In this document: positions 44,851-59,145 of the stretch, piece after piece
Numbering within the stretch: position 1 is the stretch's first letter
How the letters are laid out: every line of letters begins with the position of its first letter
Origin: JAXLYE01 sp046351595
Lineage (GTDB): Bacteria > Myxococcota_A > Polyangia > Palsa-1104 > JAEUJZ01
Assembly: GCA_046351595.1 (NCBI GenBank)
Contig: JAXLYE010000003.1
Span: 744,001 to 808,000 of the forward strand
Length of the DNA: 64,000 nucleotides
Direction of reading: 5' to 3'
Notes under the pieces: generated by a model
Databases searched by the model: none
What the model saw: the letters and a program-made list of their open reading frames with translations, nothing else
What the model was told of the DNA's origin: nothing
Translations under genes and position numbers: made by a program

Positions 44851-45219
44851 TCAGAGGCGCAGGATCTGGCGCAGCGGCGGCGGCGGACCGACGGGCGGCG
44901 GGCGGCTGCGCCAGCTCGGCCGCGGCTCCGGACCCGCGAGCGGCGGCGGCACCAGCGCGACCGCGTGCGCCGCTTGCAGGGGCGTGAGCAGGAGCTGCGG
45001 CGGGGCCGGCGGCGGGCGCGGCGGCTCGATGGCGCGCGGCGCCTCGGCCTGGCAGCAGCGCGAGGTGTAGGCGGGCTGCGGCGGCTCGTCGTCGCGGTCG
45101 CAGCACGGGCGGGTCAGGTGCGCGCCGCCCATGCCGAGGCACACGTAGACCGGCAGGGCCGGCAGGAGGGACCGGACCAGCAGCAGCAGGAGGAGCAGCC
45201 CGGCCGCGACGTTCCGCAC
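44851..45219 (-). CDS. Small secreted cysteine-pair protein of the Cus operon
   Basis: A 122-residue protein starting with GTG at 45219. The first 25 residues form a signal peptide (AAGLLLLLLLVRSLLP). Two cysteine pairs follow (RPCCDRDDE and SRCCQAE), and the rest is proline-rich and of low complexity. Small periplasmic cysteine or histidine proteins often head copper operons and may bind the metal or report it. That role is inference from position and composition. It lies 84 bp upstream of the cusC start on the same strand. Confidence 0.5.
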   Translation of the reverse strand: MRNVAAGLLLLLLLVRSLLPALPVYVCLGMGGAHLTRPCCDRDDEPPQPAYTSRCCQAEAPRAIEPPRPPPAPPQLLLTPLQAAHAVALVPPPLAGPEPRPSWRSRPPPVGPPPPLRQILRL

Positions 45220-45391
45220 GAGCTGACCCTACCGCGGCGCCCGGCCGCCGGCAACCCCGCACAACGGGGTCCGGTGGCGCGGGTTTACAAGCTGCACGCG
45301 GCGTGGGAGCATCGGCCTCGCTCTGTGGGCCGCGCCGGCCTGACGTGCTCGGTACGACGAGCCCGATTATCAAGAGCTGTACGGAAGTCTC

Positions 45392-48490
<3,099 letters not shown>

Positions 48491-48517
48491 GGCCCGGCGC
48501 GGCGAGCAGACCTGCTA

Positions 48518-49264
48518 TCAGTCCTGCTGGCGCCGCGGCCGCGCCACGAGCAAGAGGATCGCCGAGAGCACCGCGCCGAGCGTCGCGCCGAGCAGCAGCC
48601 ACGGACCGACGAGCGAAAGGAGCAGCTGGCCGCGCGCGGGCGCCTGCTGCGCCAGGCGCAGGACCGCGACCGGGCCGGCCAGCGTGACGGACGGCTGGCC
48701 CCGCAGCGTGTCGAGGAAGGAGCGCAGCATCAGCGCGAAGAGGCGGGGCGGGTACAGGGCCGCCTCGCGCAGCGCCTGCGCCGGCGCCACGCGCTCGTAG
48801 CGCCCCGAGCCGTCGAGCTGCACGCCGAGGCGGTAGCTGGCCCCGGTGAGCTGCGCCTGCGCGACGAGGTGCTGGCGGCTGCCGGCGCGCTCGATCGCAA
48901 GCGCAAAGGGCCGCCCGGCCGTCACCTGGACCTGGCCCTGCACGTCGGCCACCGTCTGCACCCCGCGGCCCTCGACGGCGACGATGCGGTCGCCCGGGAC
49001 CAGGCCGGCGCGCTCGGCGGCCGAGCCGGGGCTGACGCTGGTCACGGCCGGCGGCGCCGGGCGCCGCACTCCATCGACGAGGATCACGGTGAAGGCGAGC
49101 AGCACCAGGGCGAGCACGCAGGCCAGCGGCCCGCCCAGCGCGACCAGCGCGCGCGCGCTCAGCGAGCCCTCGCGCGGCAGCAGCCAGGGACGAATCTTCA
49201 GCGCGCGAGCCACGAGCAGGCGCGCGCCGAGGAACACAGCGGCTATCAGGAAGAACAGGATCAT
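48518..49264 (-). CDS. PDZ-domain membrane protein related to site-2 protease tails
   Basis: A 248-residue protein with an N-terminal membrane helix (MILFFLIAAVFLGARLL), a second one at about 41-62, a PDZ domain at about 70-145 (VSPGSAAERAGLVPGDRIVAVEG) and a final hydrophobic segment near the C-terminus (LLLGATLGAVLSAILLL). The order and the PGSAAERAGL groove resemble RseP/site-2 proteases, but there is no HExxH or C-terminal LDG, so it cannot be an active metalloprotease. It may be an adaptor or a degenerate relative. ATG at 49264 is the first start. Confidence 0.6.
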   Translation of the reverse strand: MILFFLIAAVFLGARLLVARALKIRPWLLPREGSLSARALVALGGPLACVLALVLLAFTVILVDGVRRPAPPAVTSVSPGSAAERAGLVPGDRIVAVEGRGVQTVADVQGQVQVTAGRPFALAIERAGSRQHLVAQAQLTGASYRLGVQLDGSGRYERVAPAQALREAALYPPRLFALMLRSFLDTLRGQPSVTLAGPVAVLRLAQQAPARGQLLLSLVGPWLLLGATLGAVLSAILLLVARPRRQQD

Positions 49265-49404
49265 GCGGGCCTCGCCGCGGGCTTCTTATCACGCCGCGCG
49301 GCCCGGTGGCACCGCCATGTGCCGGTGCAAAGGGCAGGGCCCTGCTGCTGCGACTTCGCTGCCTCCGCTCTCTCTCTGCAGGCGGAGGCTCCCCCGATTC
49401 CCAG

Positions 49405-49476
<72 letters not shown>

Positions 49477-49806
49477 GCACCACGGCAGTGCCGCGACGAG
49501 GGCCCTTCGTACCGAATCCCGCGGTGCGGCACAAGCTTTTTCTGCATCGCGCGGCCCGTGGGGGGCCGATCGGGCCGATCGGCTGCCTGTTTCTGAAGCG
49601 CGGGGGCGCATGGCGGCACGGTCGGATCGGTACTGTGAGCGGGGCTGTGAGCGGCGCCGTGAGCGGGCTCGCTCGCCGCGTGCGCTGCCGATCACAGCGC
49701 GCCGGCGCCGAGAAAAAAGCGCGGCTGCCTTGCGCGAACTCCCGAGCCCGCGGGTCCAACCGAGCAAAACCCAGTCGGACAAACGACAGCCCCGGAGGAG
49801 GTCGCG
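49477..49806. other. Gene-free region between tRNA-Glu and the cytochrome c peroxidase gene
   Basis: No gene is seen in these 330 bp. They contain a near-palindromic CCGATCGG doublet (about 49565-49583) and three tandem 12-bp copies of GTGAGCGG plus four varying bases (49635-49670). The promoter of the tRNA must lie at its left side and that of the peroxidase at its right; the latter ends in the ribosome site GGAGGAGG. Confidence 0.5.
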
Positions 49807-51024
49807 ATGCGTCAATCGATGCGCTGGCCCGCGGTAACGGCAACAGCAACGGCAACGGCACTGGTCTCGCTCATGGCGTGCGGGCAGGCTCCCGGTGAGG
49901 CGGGCGGCCTGCCGGCGGAGGTCACCTCGGTGCTGGACCTGCCGGCGACCGCGCAGAACTACGCCAACATCCAGCTGCCCGCGCACTTCAACCGCGACTT
50001 CCTGCGCACCGTCGACAATACTCCGTTCGACAACCCGATCACGGACGCCGGCGCGACGCTCGGGCGGGTGCTGTTCTACGACAAGGCGCTGTCGGCCAGT
50101 CAGACCGTTGCCTGCGCCTCGTGCCACCCGCAGGACCACGCCTTCAGCGACACGACCGTGCGCAGCCTCGGCTTCGCCGGCGGCCTGACCAAGCGCAACT
50201 CGATGCCGGTCAGCGAGGCCCGCTACTACCGCCCCGGGCACTTCTTCTGGGACGAGCGCGCCGCGACGCTGGAGGAGCAGGTGCTCAAGCCCATCCAGGA
50301 CAGCACCGAGATGGGCATGACGCTGCCCGGCCTGACCAGCCGCCTCGCGACCCTGTCCTACTACCAGCCGCTGTTCCAGAGCGCCTTTGGCGATCCCGCG
50401 GTCACCTCGGATCGCATCGCGCGCGCGCTCGCGCAGTTCGCGCGCTCGATCGTGTCGTACCGCTCGCGCTTCGACGCCGGCATGGTGCAGACCGGCGACA
50501 TCACGGCGCCGTTCCCGACGTTTACGCCGCAGGAGAACCAGGGCAAGGGGCTGTTCCTCGGGCGCGCCGGCTGCGCGGCCTGTCACCTCGACGCCGGGCC
50601 GCCGCAGCCCGGGGTGCGGCCGAACCAGGCCATCTTCCTGATCTTCCGCGCCACCAACAACGGCCTCGACGCCAGCACCACCGACGGCGATCCGGGCGTC
50701 GGCGGCATCACCTCTGCCAGCACCCAGCTCGGCGTGTTCAAGTCGCCGTCGCTGCGCAACGTCGCGCTGACCGCGCCGTACATGCACGACGGCCGCTTCG
50801 CCACGCTCGAGGAGGTCGTCGAGCACTACAACTCGGGCGTCAAGCCGCACCCCAACCTCGACCCGCGGCTGCGCGTCTCGCCGACCGGCGCCATCGAGCC
50901 GCGCCGCCTCAACCTCACGCCCGCGGAGTCCGCGTCGCTGGTCGCCTTCTTGAAGACGCTGACCGACGAAGAGCTGCTCAAGGACGGCCGCTACTCGGAC
51001 CCGTTCCTTTCGCACGCGCGCTGA
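49807..51024 (+). CDS. Di-heme cytochrome c peroxidase (MauG/CcpA family), lipoprotein
   Basis: A 405-residue protein with two c-type heme sites, CASCH at 103-107 and CAACH at 256-260. The N-terminus ends in a lipobox LMAC (C25), so it is probably an outer-membrane or periplasmic lipoprotein. Family landmarks include LGRVLFYDKALS before the first heme, FFWDERAATLEEQVLKPI, and YMHDGRFATLEEVVEHYN near the end. Such enzymes reduce hydrogen peroxide or oxidise protein partners in the periplasm. ATG at 49807 has GGAGGAGG eight bases upstream. It could be a MauG-like oxidase rather than a true peroxidase. Confidence 0.85.
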   Translation: MRQSMRWPAVTATATATALVSLMACGQAPGEAGGLPAEVTSVLDLPATAQNYANIQLPAHFNRDFLRTVDNTPFDNPITDAGATLGRVLFYDKALSASQTVACASCHPQDHAFSDTTVRSLGFAGGLTKRNSMPVSEARYYRPGHFFWDERAATLEEQVLKPIQDSTEMGMTLPGLTSRLATLSYYQPLFQSAFGDPAVTSDRIARALAQFARSIVSYRSRFDAGMVQTGDITAPFPTFTPQENQGKGLFLGRAGCAACHLDAGPPQPGVRPNQAIFLIFRATNNGLDASTTDGDPGVGGITSASTQLGVFKSPSLRNVALTAPYMHDGRFATLEEVVEHYNSGVKPHPNLDPRLRVSPTGAIEPRRLNLTPAESASLVAFLKTLTDEELLKDGRYSDPFLSHAR

Positions 51025-51094
51025 GGCTTGGCGCGCCGGCCGGGCAGGCGATTCCGCCCGCTGCCGCTTTGCAGCGCCGCCGGCCTCGGTCACA

Positions 51095-53101
<2,007 letters not shown>

Positions 53102-53135
53102 TGCTCCTGCGTAGGACGAAGATCATAAGATGTGA

Positions 53136-53600
53136 TCAGGGGCACGTCGCCGGCGCCGCCATCGGCGTGACCGGGATCGTGACCAGGCCGCCGGCGCTGA
53201 CATCCGCCGTGGCGCAGCCGACCTGCAGCACCTGCAGCGGCGGCACCCCCATCATCGGCATCTGCTGCGACGCGGCGCCCTGGAACGACAGCGTGATCCG
53301 CACCGCGCCCGTGGTGCTCGCCGGCAGATCGAAGGCGAGCTGGATGTTCGCCGGGCTGGGCATCATCGGCGGCATGCCCGCGGAGGTCGTGGAGTAGTTG
53401 TTGTTGGTGTCGCGGTAGAACGACACGCTGGCGCTGCGCCCGTTGTTCGCGATGGCAGCATCGATGCGCGCGACCATCTCGGCCGCGCCCATGATGTTGA
53501 GCAGCACCGTCGGGGGCGCGCTGCCGCAGCCCGCGGCACCCCAGAGCGACAGGAACATCGGCAGGAGCACAAGCGGCAGGATCTTGGCGAGCCTCTTCAT
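53136..53600 (-). CDS. Small hypothetical lipoprotein
   Basis: A 154-residue exported protein. The signal peptide MKRLAKILPLVLLPMFLSLW ends in a lipobox-like GAAGC. The mature part is beta-rich and low in charge, with FYRDTNNNYS and methionine/proline runs. I do not recognise the family. The ATG has a perfect GGAGG six bases upstream. It is the last gene of a minus-strand set after the TPR protein, from which it is separated by 29 bp. It converges on the ABC-F gene. Confidence 0.65.
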   Translation of the reverse strand: MKRLAKILPLVLLPMFLSLWGAAGCGSAPPTVLLNIMGAAEMVARIDAAIANNGRSASVSFYRDTNNNYSTTSAGMPPMMPSPANIQLAFDLPASTTGAVRITLSFQGAASQQMPMMGVPPLQVLQVGCATADVSAGGLVTIPVTPMAAPATCP

Positions 53601-53629
53601 GGTTTCCTCCCTGGCACGAGCGCCTGGGC

Positions 53630-54292
53630 CTAGAACGTGATGGTGGCGCGCGGCGCTCCGGTCGGCACCATGGCGCGCGCGCTGCTGGAGCTCTGCGTGC
53701 CGACGACGACGCCGGTGACAACGCCGGCCGCGACCACGCCGCCGACGATCGTCCAGAACCACCAGCGCTTGTAGATCGGCTTCTGCACCTGCGCCTGCGA
53801 CTCGACGGCGACCAGGCCCGCGGGCGTGGCCGGCTGCACCGCCGGCTGCGGCGTCACCGGCTCGGCGCGTGTCGCGGGCAGCTCGACCGGCGCCGGCTCC
53901 TGCTCGCGCGCGGCCTTCTCCTCGGCCAGGCGCCGCTTCATCTCCAGCTCCAGCGCCGCCAGCGTATTGCGCGCCTCGGCCAGGTAGCCGTCGACCTTGC
54001 GCCGCGTGTCGCCGTCGAGGCGCGGCTCGACCGAGAGGTAGCGGTCGTAGTACTGGATGGCGTCGCGCGGGTGCCCGGCCTTGCGGTAGGCCTGCGCCAT
54101 GTTGAACAGCAGCCCCGGCTTCGGATCGATCTCGTAGGCCGCCTTGAACTCGGGGACGGACTCCTCGTACTTCTGCGCCTGGTACAGCGCCAGCGCCAGG
54201 TTGTAGTGGGTCTGGAAGTCCTGGGCGTACGCCGACGCGCTGCACAGCGCGACAAGAACGAGAGCGGCAAGCCAACGACTGCACGCACGCAT
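53630..54292 (-). CDS. Exported TPR protein with C-terminal membrane helix
   Basis: A 220-residue protein with signal peptide (WLAALVLVALCSASAYA), then TPR repeats from about residue 25 to 100 (HYNLALALYQAQKYEESVPEF, LLFNMAQAYRKAGHPRDAI), a charged linker, and a single C-terminal membrane helix (WWFWTIVGGVVAAGVVTGVVVG). This design is common in myxobacterial envelope proteins of unknown function. ATG at 54292 is preferred because GGAGG is nine bases upstream; another ATG at 54301 directly abuts the GGAGG. It lies downstream of the Ser/Thr kinase remnant, with which it was probably once co-transcribed. Confidence 0.75.
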   Translation of the reverse strand: MRACSRWLAALVLVALCSASAYAQDFQTHYNLALALYQAQKYEESVPEFKAAYEIDPKPGLLFNMAQAYRKAGHPRDAIQYYDRYLSVEPRLDGDTRRKVDGYLAEARNTLAALELEMKRRLAEEKAAREQEPAPVELPATRAEPVTPQPAVQPATPAGLVAVESQAQVQKPIYKRWWFWTIVGGVVAAGVVTGVVVGTQSSSSARAMVPTGAPRATITF

Positions 54293-54382
54293 GCTCTTCA
54301 TCCTCCGTGGCGACCGCGCGTTGGGGCAGCGCGGCGTCTTGATCCCTTGGACACGCGGAGCGCAGCTTCGGGCAAGGCCGCG

Positions 54383-55509
54383 TCAATCGATCAGCAGCTG
54401 CACGTCCTGGTCCTTCTTCTTGCCGCGCGCGGACGCCTTGCCGGCCTTGCGCTTGCCGCTGCGCCGGGGCTCCGTCGGCTCGGACGGCTCGCTCGGCCCG
54501 GCTGCGGCGCCCGGCGCGCCCGGTGCGACCGCGGCGGGCGGCGCGGCGACGGGCGGCGCCGGCGCCAGCGCGACCTCGGTGCTGACATCGGTGGCGTGGC
54601 TGAGCAGCAGCCGCTTGTCCTGGAAGCCCGGGTGCCGCAGCGTGATTACGGTCTCGCCGGAGTCGGCCGGCCGCGTCACCTGCCACGGCGTGCTGCCCAG
54701 CACCTGCCCGTCGCTGCGCACCACCTCGGCGCCGGCCGGCTTCGAGATCACCGCCCACTTCACGGTGCGCTCGACCGCAGGCGCCGTCGGTGCGCTCGCC
54801 GGGGCCCGCCGCACCGCCAGCCAGGCGACCGGCAGCGCCAGCAGCACCAGCAGCGCGATCCCGCCGAGCCTCACCGCCCGCGCACGTCGCGACGGCAGCG
54901 GCGCGGGCGGCAGCGGCTCGGGGACAGGCTGCGGCGGCAGGCTCGGCGCGTCCCGTCCGCGCCCGCTCTGGCTGCTGGGTCCGAGGCCGAGCTGTGCGCG
55001 ATCGAGGGCGTCGCGGCTCAGGCGCGCCGGCGAGCGCCCGGCCACCGTCGCTCCGAGCTCGAGCAGCTCCTTCTGCGTGGCGCTGCTGGCGCTGACCAGG
55101 CCGGGCGCGGTCGCACCGAGCGCCAGCGCGGCCTGGCCCGGCCCGCCGGCCGCGTCGTGGCTGCCCGAAGGGGTCGAGCGCCCCAGGGCGTCGCGGCCGA
55201 GGCGCGGGATCGCGTCGCGGCTCAGCCGCGGGCGCGGCGCGCCCAGATCCAGCTGCAGGCCCGGCGCCGCCGCCGCGAGCTCCTCGATCAGCGCCACCAC
55301 CGTCGACATCGACGGCCGCTCGACCGGGTCCTTGAGCAGCATCCCGTGCACCAGCTCCGCCACCTCGGGCACAAGCTCCGGGCGCAGCGCCTGGATCGGC
55401 TGCGGCTCCTCGCGCACATGCGCGGCCATGAAGTCAAAGCTGTGCTGCGCCACAAACGGCAGCGAGCTGGTCAGCATCTCGTAGAGCAGCACCGCCCCGT
55501 CGAGACGGC
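54383..55509 (-). pseudogene. C-terminal remnant of a serine/threonine kinase with PEGA-type tail
   Basis: The recognisable protein begins inside kinase subdomain IX (GAVLLYEMLTSSLPF) and includes the rest of the C-lobe (LVHGMLLKDPVERPSMSTV), a long juxtamembrane linker, one membrane helix (GGIALLVLLALPVAWLAV) and a PEGA-type extracytoplasmic domain (KWAVISKPAGAEVVRSDG, TPWQVTRP), ending in a basic tail. The N-lobe and catalytic loop are absent; upstream sequence in this frame is not kinase-like. The breakpoint corresponds to the same position as in the kinase remnant at 37951. The remnant is not catalytic. Confidence 0.7.
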
Positions 55510-55639
55510 GCCCGACTCCTTCCCCGCCGCGGCGCAACCGCCCGCAGCCACAGCGGCTCTGCCGGGGAGGAGCGCTCCACCACCCGCCGCGGCGCTCGCG
55601 CCCCGCCTTTGTGGGCCTGGCCGCGCAGCGCGCAGCGCG

Positions 55640-56273
55640 CAAGAAGGGTCGGCCGCGCCGTCGAGGCGCTGAGCACGAGCCGCACCGGCGCGCGCGGGGC
55701 GTGCTTGCTCGCGTTGCGCAGCGCCTCCTGCGCGATGCGGTACAGCGCCGTCTTCGTCTGCCTGGGCAGAAGCGGCAGCTCATGGGTCGGAGCGACGAGG
55801 CAGATGTCCCGGCCGCAGCGGCGGTGCTCCTCGACCAGCATGCGCAGCGCCTGCACCAGCCCCAGGTCCTCGAGGGCCGAGGGGGGGAGCCGGTGCGAGA
55901 CGCAGCGCAGCCCGTCCTCGATCACGCGGCTGCGAGCGCGCAGCGACGCCAGCAGCCGCTGCGCCTCCGTCGAGGCCGCAGGCAAGAGCTGCTGCAGCCG
56001 CGCGATCTCCAGCTCCAAGAGCGCGGTCTGCTGCCCGAGGTCGTCGTGCAGCTCGCGCGCGAGGCGGCTCCGCTCCTCTTCCTGCGCCGTCATCAGGTGG
56101 CGCGACAGCGCCTGCAGCTCGGCCCGGGTCTCGCCGAGCGCGGTGGTGGCGTTGCGCACCAGCTCCTTCTGGCGGCGGCGGTGGCGCTCCTGCTGCTGCT
56201 CGGCGGCGAGGCGCTCGCTGATGTCACAGACCACCGCGACCGCGCCGAGGAGCGCGCCGCCCGGCTGTCGTCA
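55640..56273 (-). pseudogene. Internal fragment of a NarL-type sensor histidine kinase
   Basis: Reading downstream from a stop at about 56273, the fragment has the end of a PAS domain (GALLGAVAVVCDISERL), a coiled linker, the HisKA_3 dimerisation segment with the phospho-accepting histidine in RLARELHDDLGQQ, and the start of the ATPase domain with the N-box (LYRIAQEALRNASKHA). It is lost after VRLVLSAS, before the G boxes. Both ends are thus missing. It lies beside the complete kinase at 56461 on the other strand and resembles it in design, so it may be a relic of a duplicated sensor gene. Confidence 0.7.
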
Positions 56274-56460
56274 ATCGGGCCGCGGGGCAGGGGGCCTCGT
56301 GTTATGCAGTCCGCATGAACGGAGTCTGCCGCCAAGCGGCCGAGCAGCGACCTCTGCGGACCGAGCTCCCGAGCGCCTGCCGGCGGGCCCGCCCGGGGCC
56401 GCGCGGGCTGCCGACGGCGCGCCGGCCCGCCTCGCCGCATCCCCTCGTGCGGAGCGTGCG

Positions 56461-59064
56461 ATGGTGACGCGGCCGAGCGAACCTGCGCCGCTCCCCGCGG
56501 GGCCCGCCGCGCGCGCCGAGCCGGACGGTCTGCAGCCGACGCTGGAGCAGCTCCTCGACGCGACGATGGCGCTGCACGGCGCCGACTTCGGCAACATCCA
56601 GCTCTACGATCCCGTTTCCCGGACGCTGCGCATCGTGGCGCAGCGCGGCTTCTCGCGCGCCTCTTTAGATCGCTTCGCCGCCGTCGATGTCCACGTCGGC
56701 TCGGCGTGCAGCCTGGCGCTCGTGCAGAAGCAGCGGGTGGTGGTCGAGGACATCGCGCAGCAGCCCGGGCTCGCCGTCGTCGCCGAGGCGGCGCGGCTCG
56801 GACACTTCCGCGCCGTGCAGTCGACGCCGCTGCTGTCTCCCGAGGGTGAGCCCGCGGGCATGTTGTCGACCCACTTCCGCGCGCCGCGCCGCTTCACCGA
56901 GCGCGAGCTGGCGCTGACCGACTTCTTCGCGCGCTTCGCCAGCCAGGCCATCGGCCACCAGCGCGCCGAGCAGGCCCGCCGCACCGCCGAGGCGCTGCTC
57001 GCGTCCGCCCAGGCCGCGGTCCGCCTCGCGGTCTGGGACTGGGACCTGGCGACCGACACGGTGCGCGCCTCGCGCAGCACGGACGAGCTGTTCGGTCTTT
57101 TGCCGGGCGAGACGCTCCAGAGCCACGCGCTGACCGCCGGCCTCGTGCACCCGGAAGACGCGGCCCGCTACCGCGCCCTGGTCGAGGACGCGAAGCAGCG
57201 TGGCAGCGGCTGGTGCAGCGAGTTCCGGATCGTCCGTCCCGCCGACGGTGTCGTCGCCTGGCTGGAGGAGCGCACCAGCCCCGTGCGCGATCCGGTCACG
57301 GGCCGGCTCCGCCTGATCGGCCTGGTCTGGGACATCACCGAGCGCAAGCAGGTCGAGGCGGCGCTGCGCGCCAGCGAGGAGCGGTACCGCTCGCTCTTCG
57401 ACTCGATGGATCAGGGCGTGCAGGTGTGCGAGCTCGTGCGCGACGAGCAGGGCGCGGCCGTCGACGTCCGCGTCCTGCGCGTCAACCCGGCCTGGGAGCG
57501 GCTCATGGCCATCCGGTCCGAGCTCGTCGTCGGCAAGCGGTCCTCGGAGTGGCTGCCGAACCTGGAGCGGTCGTGGTTCGAGCTGTGGCAGCGTGTCCTG
57601 CGCACCGGCGTCCCCGAGCGGTGTGAAGAGCGCGTCGGCGTCCTCGATCGCTGGTTCGAGGTCTTCATCTCGCCGCTCAAGGGCGACCGCTTCATGGCGC
57701 TGTTCACGGACACGACGGAGCGCAAGCAGAAGGACGCGGCGCTGCGCGCGAGCGAGGCGCGGCAGGCGTACCTGGTGCGGCTGAGCGACACCCTGCGGCC
57801 GCTCAGCGACCCCGCCGAGATCCAGTACGAGGCGGCGCGCACCCTCGGCGAGCAGCTGCGGGTCAGCCGCGTCGTCTACGGCGAGGTCGAGCCCGACGAC
57901 TCGCACATCCGGATGGCGCGCAACTACGTGGCGGCTCCGGCGCCGTCGATCACCGGCCGCTTCCGGATGGCGGACTTCGGCGTCTCGCTGCTCGCGGCGC
58001 TGTGCGCGGGGCGCACGATCGTGGTGCCCGAGATCTCCGGCTCGGACGCGCTCTCCGAGGCCGAGCGGATCGCGTACGCGGAGCTCGGCATCGCCGCGCT
58101 GGTCGGCGTGCCGCTGAACAAGTCCGGTCGCTTCGTCGCCAACCTCTGCATCCACCACGCGGCGCCGCGCGCCTGGACGCCCGAGGAGCTCGGGCTGATC
58201 GAAGAGACGGCCGAGCGCACCTGGGCCGCGGTCGAGCGTACCCGCGCCGAGGAGGCGCTGCGCCGGGCCCACGCCGAGCTCGAGATGCGTGTCGCCGAGC
58301 GCACCTCGGAGCTGTCGCGCGCGGTGCAGCAGCTGTGGACCGAGGCCGAGGCGCGCGAGGCCGCCGAGAGGGCACGCAACCACCTGCGCCGCAAGCTCGA
58401 GACCGCGCACGAGGACGAGCGGCGCCGCGTCGCCCGTGACCTGCACGATCAGACCGGGCAGCTGCTCGCCGAGCTGGCGCTGGCGGTGAGGTCCGTGGCA
58501 GCGGCCGAGCCGCTCCCGCCCGCGGCGGCGCAGCGGCTGGTCGAGCTGCAGCGCGTCGCCGACGAGCTCGGGCGCCAGGTGCACGGCCTGGCGGTGCGGC
58601 TGCGGCCGACCGCGCTCGACGACGTCGGGCTGGACGCGGCGCTGCGCCAGCTCACCACGGACTGGTCGGCGCGCGCCCGGGTGGCGGTGGATCTCGAGGT
58701 GGTGGGCCTCGCCGCCGAGCGGCCGCCCTCGGAGATCGAGACGGCCATCTACCGCGTCGTGCAGGAGTCTCTGACCAACATCGCCAAGCACGCCGCTGCG
58801 AGCCGGGTCAGCGTGGTGGTCGTGCAGAAGGACGCGGCCGTCACCGTGGTGGTCGAGGACGACGGCCGCGGGTTCGACCCCGAGCAGCAGGCGCCGGGCC
58901 GCCTCGGTCTGGTCGGGATGCGCGAGCGCGTGGCGCTGCTCGGCGGGGAGCTCGCGGTGGAGTCTTCGGAGCGCCGCGGCACGACGATCGCCGTGCGGCT
59001 GCCGCTGCGTGGTGACAAGGGGCCCGAGCAGAGCGCACGCAGCCCGGCGCCCGACAAGACCTGA
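56461..59064 (+). CDS. GAF/PAS sensor histidine kinase of the NarL (HisKA_3) class
   Basis: An 867-residue cytoplasmic sensor. Order: GAF (about 20-175, LLDATMALHGADFGNIQLYD), PAS with PAC (about 180-300), a second PAS (about 305-425), a second GAF (about 435-600), a coiled linker, HisKA_3 with RRVARDLHDQTGQ (H662), and the ATPase domain with N773 in ESLTNIAKH, DDGRGFDP at 800-807 and GLVGMRERVALLGG. No membrane segment is present. ATG at 56461 starts just before the first GAF; the open frame upstream is unrelated. The response regulator on the opposite strand at 59146 is its likely partner. Confidence 0.85.
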   Translation: MVTRPSEPAPLPAGPAARAEPDGLQPTLEQLLDATMALHGADFGNIQLYDPVSRTLRIVAQRGFSRASLDRFAAVDVHVGSACSLALVQKQRVVVEDIAQQPGLAVVAEAARLGHFRAVQSTPLLSPEGEPAGMLSTHFRAPRRFTERELALTDFFARFASQAIGHQRAEQARRTAEALLASAQAAVRLAVWDWDLATDTVRASRSTDELFGLLPGETLQSHALTAGLVHPEDAARYRALVEDAKQRGSGWCSEFRIVRPADGVVAWLEERTSPVRDPVTGRLRLIGLVWDITERKQVEAALRASEERYRSLFDSMDQGVQVCELVRDEQGAAVDVRVLRVNPAWERLMAIRSELVVGKRSSEWLPNLERSWFELWQRVLRTGVPERCEERVGVLDRWFEVFISPLKGDRFMALFTDTTERKQKDAALRASEARQAYLVRLSDTLRPLSDPAEIQYEAARTLGEQLRVSRVVYGEVEPDDSHIRMARNYVAAPAPSITGRFRMADFGVSLLAALCAGRTIVVPEISGSDALSEAERIAYAELGIAALVGVPLNKSGRFVANLCIHHAAPRAWTPEELGLIEETAERTWAAVERTRAEEALRRAHAELEMRVAERTSELSRAVQQLWTEAEAREAAERARNHLRRKLETAHEDERRRVARDLHDQTGQLLAELALAVRSVAAAEPLPPAAAQRLVELQRVADELGRQVHGLAVRLRPTALDDVGLDAALRQLTTDWSARARVAVDLEVVGLAAERPPSEIETAIYRVVQESLTNIAKHAAASRVSVVVVQKDAAVTVVVEDDGRGFDPEQQAPGRLGLVGMRERVALLGGELAVESSERRGTTIAVRLPLRGDKGPEQSARSPAPDKT

Positions 59065-59145
59065 CGAAAGCTGACGGCGCCGCGCCGACGCTCTCTGTCG
59101 TGCGGGCCGCCTGACGGCGTGACGGGGCCGTCTCTTCGTTGCCCT

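Noticed and set aside
55609..56460. A start for the sensor kinase far upstream of 56461
   Set aside because: The open frame there is the opposite strand of the histidine kinase remnant; the first GAF domain follows ATG 56461 directly.
59121..59132. GACGG/CCGTC stem after the histidine kinase gene as a terminator
   Set aside because: The stem has only five base pairs with a tiny loop, and the following tract is not T-rich enough.
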